Assembly (NCBI GenBank): GCA_947652115.1
Contig: OX393563.1
Location: 7,579,280-7,643,279 of the forward strand
Reading direction: 5' to 3'
Length of the DNA: 64,000 nt
Origin: Blastomussa wellsi
Taxonomy: Eukaryota; Cnidaria; Anthozoa; Scleractinia; Plerogyridae
This document shows, piece by piece, positions 58,201 to 64,000 of the stretch (the stretch's first letter is position 1; every line of letters begins with the position of its first letter). A program made the translations under genes and the position numbers. Under the pieces are notes generated by a model, which ran no database searches, had not been told where the DNA came from, and worked only from the letters and a program-made list of their open reading frames with translations.

Positions 58201-60457
58201 TGTAACATCAAGCTGAGAACCGTGACAAAACTATTTTGTTTAGAAGAAACAAAACTTTGTTTATAAAAAACCCTTTAGATTTTCAGTAGACTGTTCACAG
58301 CTGTTCATTAACCGCGTTCGATGTGTATGTGTAAGTAGACATCTCATGAGCTAAAAGTAGTCGCTATAAAAGCACAATTGAATTCCAGATGGTTTCGCGT
58401 GCATCACGGCGCGGAAGGATACAAATATGGCATCTCCATACTAAGCTTTGTAAATTTGCGCGGAACGTTTTGGCAAATAACTCGCAAACGGGACACCGCA
58501 AAGGCCTGAGACTTGGAGAAATTATTTATTTATTTATTGTCTACACTCTCTGAAATTCTAAGCTTCTGTAGTTGAATTGTTTCAAATTGAGTTTTTGATA
58601 GTGTGACAGTGAAAACCACCAATAAATACATATAATTAAGAATTTACTTGTTTGAGTAATTTTCAATAATACACACAAGTACTAAAGATGTACCTAAACC
58701 ACTAAGAACTGACTCTTGGTTTAACCAATCATCTGCTTCTCCTTCCAAGATGTTTCTCACCCCTCTAAATTTTGGGTTGTTTGACATGTAGTTATCAAGG
58801 ATAACATCCACCTAGAAACAATGAAAAAAAACCCATAAATATTTCAGAAATGTTGTGTATCTATATTTAATTTGCAACTCAGCTAAAAATGTAAAAATAT
58901 ATTTCTTTTTATCTGCACTTTGGTCAGATGACATAACACACTCGATCACTTTGATTGGAAGGGTTCATAAACTCGTTATAATTTGTTTGAACGAATAATT
59001 CTATAATTAAAATTAATTGTTTTAGATATTTCCCGAAATTAAGCTGCACCTGGCCAGTGGGGTAAATTATATAGTGGCATAATTCATACTAAAATCATCA
59101 GTAGCATCAAATATTATAATTCTCATTTAATAAACTCAATATTTATAAATACCTTTGGATCTGTGAGATCAACCCACCCAACTACACCACAAATTGTTGA
59201 GTTGTCTTTGGCCAGATCCAGTATCCAGTCTGTTGATCAGTCATGCAACAAGATGAAGTTGCTACTTTAAATTTTATGATTACATTCTTTTCATTCTTTA
59301 ATCATGGGAAATTTAAAGGACAGTAGTAATCTTTTGGCAGTGCTCTTTTTGTTTGACTAAAAATTGCTGCTGGCCTTTAAAGTTTTTTCATCATGCCCTT
59401 TGAGGCAGAATTTTGTGAGGGAAATATCACTGAGTATATTTATGCTTTAACAAATAATACACAGTAGGGAGCCCTGGCCCAACTGGAATCTCCAAAATAA
59501 AAGTGACGAGAGCCATCATGAGAAATTTGAGAGGATGTTTAAAGTACCCGAGTCTTATGGCAGTACCAAAAATTCACCACCTGAAGAAAGTTTGGGAAAA
59601 TATTATGTAAGCCCTTTTCAGAAGATAAACCTTACAAAAGCCCAGGACAGAGCAACTTGCCAGAACCTAGTAGAGGCCTTATGTGCCACTGAGCACAATG
59701 GGGGTGAGTAGATAGGTAGGTAGGTCTGCATACGAACCTAGTGGCCCATTAGGCGAGATCTTATCCTGGTTTCTTTAGCATCAAGCAACAGAGAGTACAG
59801 TGTATATTTTACTCCCCCCTGGATGGAATGCTAGTCCATCGCAGGGTAACCCCCCCAGCAGTAAATCACCAGTATCCATTTATACACCCGGGTGACGAAA
59901 GGCACTGAGAGTAAAGTGTCTTGCCCAAGAACACAAAGCAGTGCCCTGGCTAGAGGCTCGAACCCGGACCATCCGATCCGGAGTCCAGTGCACTAACCAT
60001 TAGTCCACCACACCTCCCATGACAACGATGAGTGAATGAGTGTAAATAAAGGTAACAGATTGAATTCAATTTATTAAAGACAAGAACTTCCAAAAATAGT
60101 TAATATTAATTAATAAATTGTTTCAGAAAGTTTGGTTGGGAATTTCTGCACTCTGACTTAACAGTCGTTTTGTAATTATAGCCATTGGTACAAATTTATT
60201 ATTCACACCCATCCAAAATGCAAAATGAAATGTTTTATAAATTTCATTTAATATATTTAGTTTATTTGCCATGAAAGATTGGTAAATCTGTATGTTACCT
60301 GTTTCTTCATAGCTCTGGTTGACTTGTACAAACACTACCTTTCGAACAGGGGAGGGATTGATTGCAACTTCAAGTTCACACAAATGAAATGGCCTAAAAA
60401 TAGCACCAAGATCTGCAGTAGGCCAAGGATAGAAAAACCTGTCTGAATCCCATAAAT
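55238..60457 (-). CDS. Amidohydrolase, fuconolactonase/COG3618 type; N-terminal exon not found
   Basis: Eight minus-strand exons join in phase: 60299-60457, 59153-59229, 58694-58811, 57464-57506, 56865-56912, 55864-55977, 55536-55602 and 55238-55432 (stop). They give about 273 aa. Signatures in order are LWDSDRFFYPWPTADLG, FVQVNQSYEETD, VVGWVDLTDP, PKFRGVRNILE, RRLTYDLLVRTRHL, LKFVIDHAAKPEI, SGLVTEASHENWK and MFGSDWPVC. This order is that of amidohydrolase_2 TIM-barrel enzymes, which hydrolyse sugar lactones such as fucono-lactone in bacteria; the metal ligands near VIDHAAKP and GSDWP are present. The first visible exon starts at phase 1, so a preceding exon with the start and the N-terminal metal motif should lie to the right; I could not find it before 64000. 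The substrate here is unknown. Confidence 0.85.
55696..55735. repeat. Poly-C followed by (CCAA)n microsatellite
   Basis: About 12 C followed by seven AACC repeats, in an intron of the amidohydrolase gene. Confidence 0.9.
56166..56222. repeat. AT-rich ACAAAAATTATT repeat
   Basis: Three copies of TACAAAAATTATT with ATT triplets, in an intron of the amidohydrolase gene. The Tyr/Lys-rich frame across it is treated as chance. Confidence 0.8.
59711..60018 (-). mobile_element. tRNA-derived SINE, copy 1
   Basis: On the minus strand it starts GGGAGGTGTGGTGGACTAAT with an A-box-like TGGTTAGTGC and a B box GGGTTCGAGCC. The body is shared with 61158-61450. The tail at about 59711 is a short GTAGGTAGGTAG-like repeat. 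It lies in the amidohydrolase intron. Confidence 0.8.
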
Positions 60458-61157
60458 CTGAAAGAGATCAAATTTACCCTACATCCTCAGTGTTTCATAA
60501 TTCAATATAAAAAAATCAGTGGTAGCAACCATCTCAGGAATTCTAAAGAGTGGTCGTGACTAAAGCTGATTGTAATTTAATGGCCAGTTATTATAATAAA
60601 GAAACCATGCTCTGAAACAACAGACTGATCAAGGCTAGTTGATTACCAGATAGTTGTTAGTATAGAGCTGTTGCAGGGTAAAATTAGGCAATTTCCTACC
60701 GCAGGACACTCTTGAACATTTCATTTGAGGTTTTTTGTCAACTGAACTAGCATAATTTATAATTTATTATTGCTACAACGTTTAATAGTGGCACTATATC
60801 AGGGATTTCAAAATGTTTTGAAGTAGATGTCAGCTGATTGCTATGACCAGAGTAGCTGGTGGAATAATAGTCAAGTAGCCGGTGGAACTCTGGCACCCGC
60901 CGCCTTGTTTTGAAACCCCTGCTATATACTTTTATTGAAGCATCCACTTGTAGGAAATTATCAGATCTTTGTGTGGCCACTTAGAAAAGGTCAAAGGACT
61001 GGGCTGCAGCTGGTGGGGGACTCAATCCATATCAGTTTGGGGCTCAAAGCCTTACTCTAGGCAGCTGTTGTTGCTAGTACATCATATAACTGGCCTAGCT
61101 GGTAGGTTTTCAAAATTGAATGCCAAATTAGATCTACTGCACAAGACTAAACCCAAG

Positions 61158-61450
61158 TGAGGTAAGGTAAAGTCTGCATACAAGCCTAGTGGCCCATCAG
61201 GCCGGCGCTTATCACGGTTTCTGTAGCTTGAAGCGACAGAGAGTATTTCTACTCCCCCCTGGATGGGATGCTAGTCCATTGCACGGTTACCCCCCAGCAG
61301 TAAATTTGCTGGTACCCATTTATACACCTGGACGAAGAGAGGCACTGTGAGAGTGCCCAAAAACATAATGCAGTGCCCTGGTGACGGCTTGAGCCCGGAC
61401 CATCCGATCCAGAGTCTAGTACACTAACCATTAGGCCATCACGGCTCCCA
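61158..61450 (-). mobile_element. tRNA-derived SINE, copy 2
   Basis: Same family as 59711-60018. The minus strand begins TGGGAGCCGTGATGGCCTAAT with A- and B-box-like elements. It differs from copy 1 at many sites. Confidence 0.8.
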
Positions 61451-61904
61451 CCTAGACTAAACCAAAGTATGTGCAATACGCTGATAACATAACTGATTTT
61501 ATTCAGTTATATTAAATATACAGTACTGATATAAGTACTGACAAGCATTTTACTGTTTTTCTTGTACACCTCAGTTACACAAATTTTGGAATGGAACAAA
61601 CTACAATGAACTACAACAAAATGCTACACCTACAAAAACACACTGTACACAAATTAAGTTCATTTATATGTCAAGATGTTTGTTTAAAATTTGTTGCATA
61701 TTTACTAGTTGGATACATTGCATATCGCTATAAAATTGACCTCAAAGTTTTGTTTTGGCATGCAACTTCTCGGGTTTATCTCTATAAAAAACAGTCAAAA
61801 ATTTAGTAGTAGCGAATTGTCGGTAACCAGTTGGTAGACTGTCGGGTAACAGCTGACCAACAGTTGGTTGAGATGAGCTATTCTTTGCAATTATATGCAT
61901 CCCT

Positions 61905-62352
61905 TAGAGTGCGCCTCATGCCTGTGGGCTGAAAACTTCTATCCCATGCCAACTCACACCTACGAACCAAATACTCACACCTGTATGGAAAATGTGAGTT
62001 GCGTTGCAACACATTTTAAAAAAATATGTTAACTCCAAACAAATTATGTGAGAAACGAGAATTTTATGTAAAATGAACAAATAGGTATTCTTTTCCTAGA
62101 GATTTCTGATTTTTGAAAGCAAAGGCACTGGGGACGAGTCGCTGAGTTGCTGGTACATTAATCTTGTTCCCAGAGGCCGCAATCCTTTTGGTCTGTGGAA
62201 TGTCACCAGAAACCTTTGTACATGCATGTACATCTTCGCAAATCTTTGTCCATATTCAGAAATGTTCAGAAATCATGATGACATCTTCAGAAATCCAGGC
62301 TCCTCTGGGGTAAAAGGTCTCACGCCTTTGGATAAGAAAATGATGGCAGGTA
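61905..62352. repeat. Copy 1 of the TACCTGCCAAC element, 5' part lost
   Basis: It matches the outer element at 62407-63666 (AAAGCAAAGGCACTGGGGAC; AGAAATCCAGGCTCC; ending GGCAGGTAT) without the interruption found there. That makes it the reference for the empty site. Its left terminus is not clear. Confidence 0.75.
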
Positions 62353-62690
62353 TGCAATTACCTTAATCTGTTTCCAATCAATATAAATCTGCTTCAACCT
62401 GAACTTATACCTGCCAACTCTCACACCTTAGGGGTGAGTCTCACACCTGCGGGCTGGAAACGTCGATCTCATGCCCATGAACCAAATTCTCACACTCTAA
62501 ATAACACTTTTTAAAAACTACTCCAAACAATGCGAGAAATGAAAATTTTATGTAAAATGAATAAATTTATGGTGATTCTTTTCCTCAAGATTTCTTATTT
62601 TTGAAAGCAAAGACACTGGGGATGAGTAACTGGGTTGCTGGGACATTAATCTCATTCCCAGAGGCCATGATCCTTTCGTTTTATGGAATG

Positions 62691-63529
62691 CAAGGTACAA
62701 AGAAGTTCAATTTTCCAGCTTGCCCTTTGGGCAAGCTGTAGCTAGGATGTTTCAGCCCGGAGGTCATTTCCTCTAGCCCGAAAAAATTCTCAGAAGTGTG
62801 AGGAATCCACCGTAAGGAAAAAGATGTCGATTGCTACATTTACCTATAATTCTTTGCACGCGAAAACCCTAAAAGAGCATATAAAAACGCATAGAAGAGT
62901 TGTAAGTCATTCAAACTCGGCAAGAGCAATGTTGTTAGTACAAGGAACGATTTCTGTTTACCATACCTTTCTATATGCCCAGTGGGTTTGTTTGGTTCGC
63001 AAGATATTGTGGTAAAATGTACCGCCACCATCTTTTTTCTTACGGTAGATGAAATGTGCTTAAAATGCATATTTTAACAAAGTTAACAACAAAGAGTGGT
63101 AGCAGTCAGCGGTTAGCGGTCAGTGGTCTACATCCTGGACTCACAGGCTCACATGGTTCATTAAGTCACACAGCAACATTCATCGCGCAGCTTCGTCAGT
63201 CATCTTGTGCTGGGCATTTCAGCTGTCTTCTCCCCCCCCCTCCCTTCCCTATTTTCCACTGCTTAGAAGTGTGGCAGGTGCCTGGATGCCTGGCATGGGG
63301 GCTCATGGCTGGGTTGCGGGGATTTGCCAGCCATGGGAGTGGTACTTGGTCTAGGGGCTGGCTGCCAACAGTGGAAGCCCCTGGAAACCCCAGGCAAAAA
63401 GAATCCACTTAGAGATGCAGTTGTTAATTAATTAATGGATTAATTAATTAATTTAAGGATAAAATCCACTAGCCCGGTGGCAAAATCCACTAGTCCCGGG
63501 CTATCAGACACTAACTTCCTTGTACATTG
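62691..63529. mobile_element. Middle TIR element CAAGGTACAAAGAAGTT
   Basis: The left terminus CAAGGTACAAAGAAGTT matches the complement of the right terminus at 15 of 17 positions. GGAATG flanks both sides (62685-62690 and 63530-63535). It is about 840 bp and contains another element. No clear transposase frame. Confidence 0.75.
62804..63050. repeat. TIR element AATCCACCGTA, copy 2 (innermost)
   Basis: Ends AATCCACCGTAAGG and TTACGGTAGAT; it shares TCAAACTCGGCAAGAGCAAT with copy 1 at 16225-16464. It lies within the middle element at 62691-63529. Confidence 0.8.
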
Positions 63530-64000
63530 GGAATGTCATCGGAAACCTTGTGTGTCTTTGTCCATATTCGGAATAGCTAGGAAATCAATGTGACATCTTT
63601 GGAAATCCAGGCTCCCTTCGGGGTAAAAGGTCTCATGCCTTTGGATAAGAGAATGTTGGCAGGTATATATATATGAACTTCACAGTGAAGATAATAATAC
63701 TTTTAATTTAGTTAAATGACATTTAACAAAGTTTACTGCTACGAGCTTAGCGTGCGGTTTTCTTGGTCAGCGGTCACATGCTCAAGTGCAGGCTCACATG
63801 GTTTGTTTTCGCTTCGTTTTCGGTGTGTTTGCATCTGGTGTGTTCCATTGCGGTTTGCGTTTTTCAGCAGCTCGCGCTGCTGGGTTTTTCTCTGTTTTTT
63901 CATCACTTGGTTCTCGTCTAGCAGTCGATTTGGGGCAGCAACAGTTTGTCCGCGTTTTTTCCCCCACCCCCCCCCCCCTCCCTCTTTTTTCCTTTCCTTC

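Larger units (their letters stand above)
62407..63666. mobile_element. Outer TIR element ATACCTGCCAAC, split by an insertion
   Basis: The ends ATACCTGCCAAC and GTTGGCAGGTAT are exact inverted repeats. The sequence is continuous with copy 1 (61905-62352) once 62691-63529 and one GGAATG are removed. Confidence 0.8.
60458..64000. other. Repeat-rich right end, no gene seen
   Basis: It holds a SINE, two related elements (61905 and 62407) and nested insertions. The start exon of the amidohydrolase was looked for and not recognised. Poly-C/poly-T runs fill the last 60 bases. Confidence 0.5.

Noticed and set aside
63056..63412. 118-aa plus-strand frame
   Set aside because: It lies inside nested transposable elements; no domain recognised.

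Overview
The window looks like nuclear DNA of a cnidarian, most likely an anthozoan such as a stony coral. It is AT-rich, with short exons and long introns full of short inverted-repeat elements, cnidarian-type Ty3/gypsy retrotransposons with very short LTRs, tRNA-derived SINEs and many poly-G/C tracts. The organism assignment is an inference from sequence style; nothing in the window names the species. Exon boundaries were worked out by hand from protein similarity, GT/AG sites and intron phase.

Layout from left to right. About 650-5890 (+): the C-terminal nine exons of an exonuclease Mut-7/EXD3 homologue; the 5' end is outside or unresolved. 6821-11350 (-): a complete, apparently intact Ty3/gypsy element with identical 175-bp LTRs and an ATAAC target duplication. 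13012-17894 (-): a complete three-exon SLC49A4 (DIRC2-like) major facilitator gene, its first intron filled with repeats. 18504-22370 (+): a second gypsy element with identical 120-bp LTRs and a CCCGT target duplication, but lacking most of gag and broken in pol, seated inside a hAT-like terminal-inverted-repeat element. 23074-52625 (-): three tandem TRPC-type cation channel genes, here called A (23074-32213, 8 exons, 824 aa), B (34127-42733, 9 exons, 728 aa) and C (45511-52625, 8 exons, 818 aa), plus a decayed A-like fragment between A and B. 55238-60457 (-): eight exons of an amidohydrolase of the fuconolactonase/COG3618 type; its N-terminal exon was not found. 60458-64000: SINEs and nested inverted-repeat elements, no gene seen.

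The TRPC cluster is the main biology. The paralogues share intron positions and several exact exon lengths (159 nt for the TRP-box exon in all three; 196 nt for the pore/S6 exon in A and C), so they arose by tandem duplication of an intron-containing gene. They have since diverged in regulatory parts. B and C keep an H-x3-C-x-C-x2-C motif matching the zinc site described in vertebrate TRPC4/5, and A has lost it. B has lost much of the ankyrin region and has one intron that A and C lack. All three differ just after the conserved LFW pore motif.

The rest is repeat biology: at least a dozen hairpin or TIR elements, one three-level nested insertion (62407-63666), and a retroposed fragment with a 14-bp target duplication a few bases upstream of an SLC49A4 splice acceptor.
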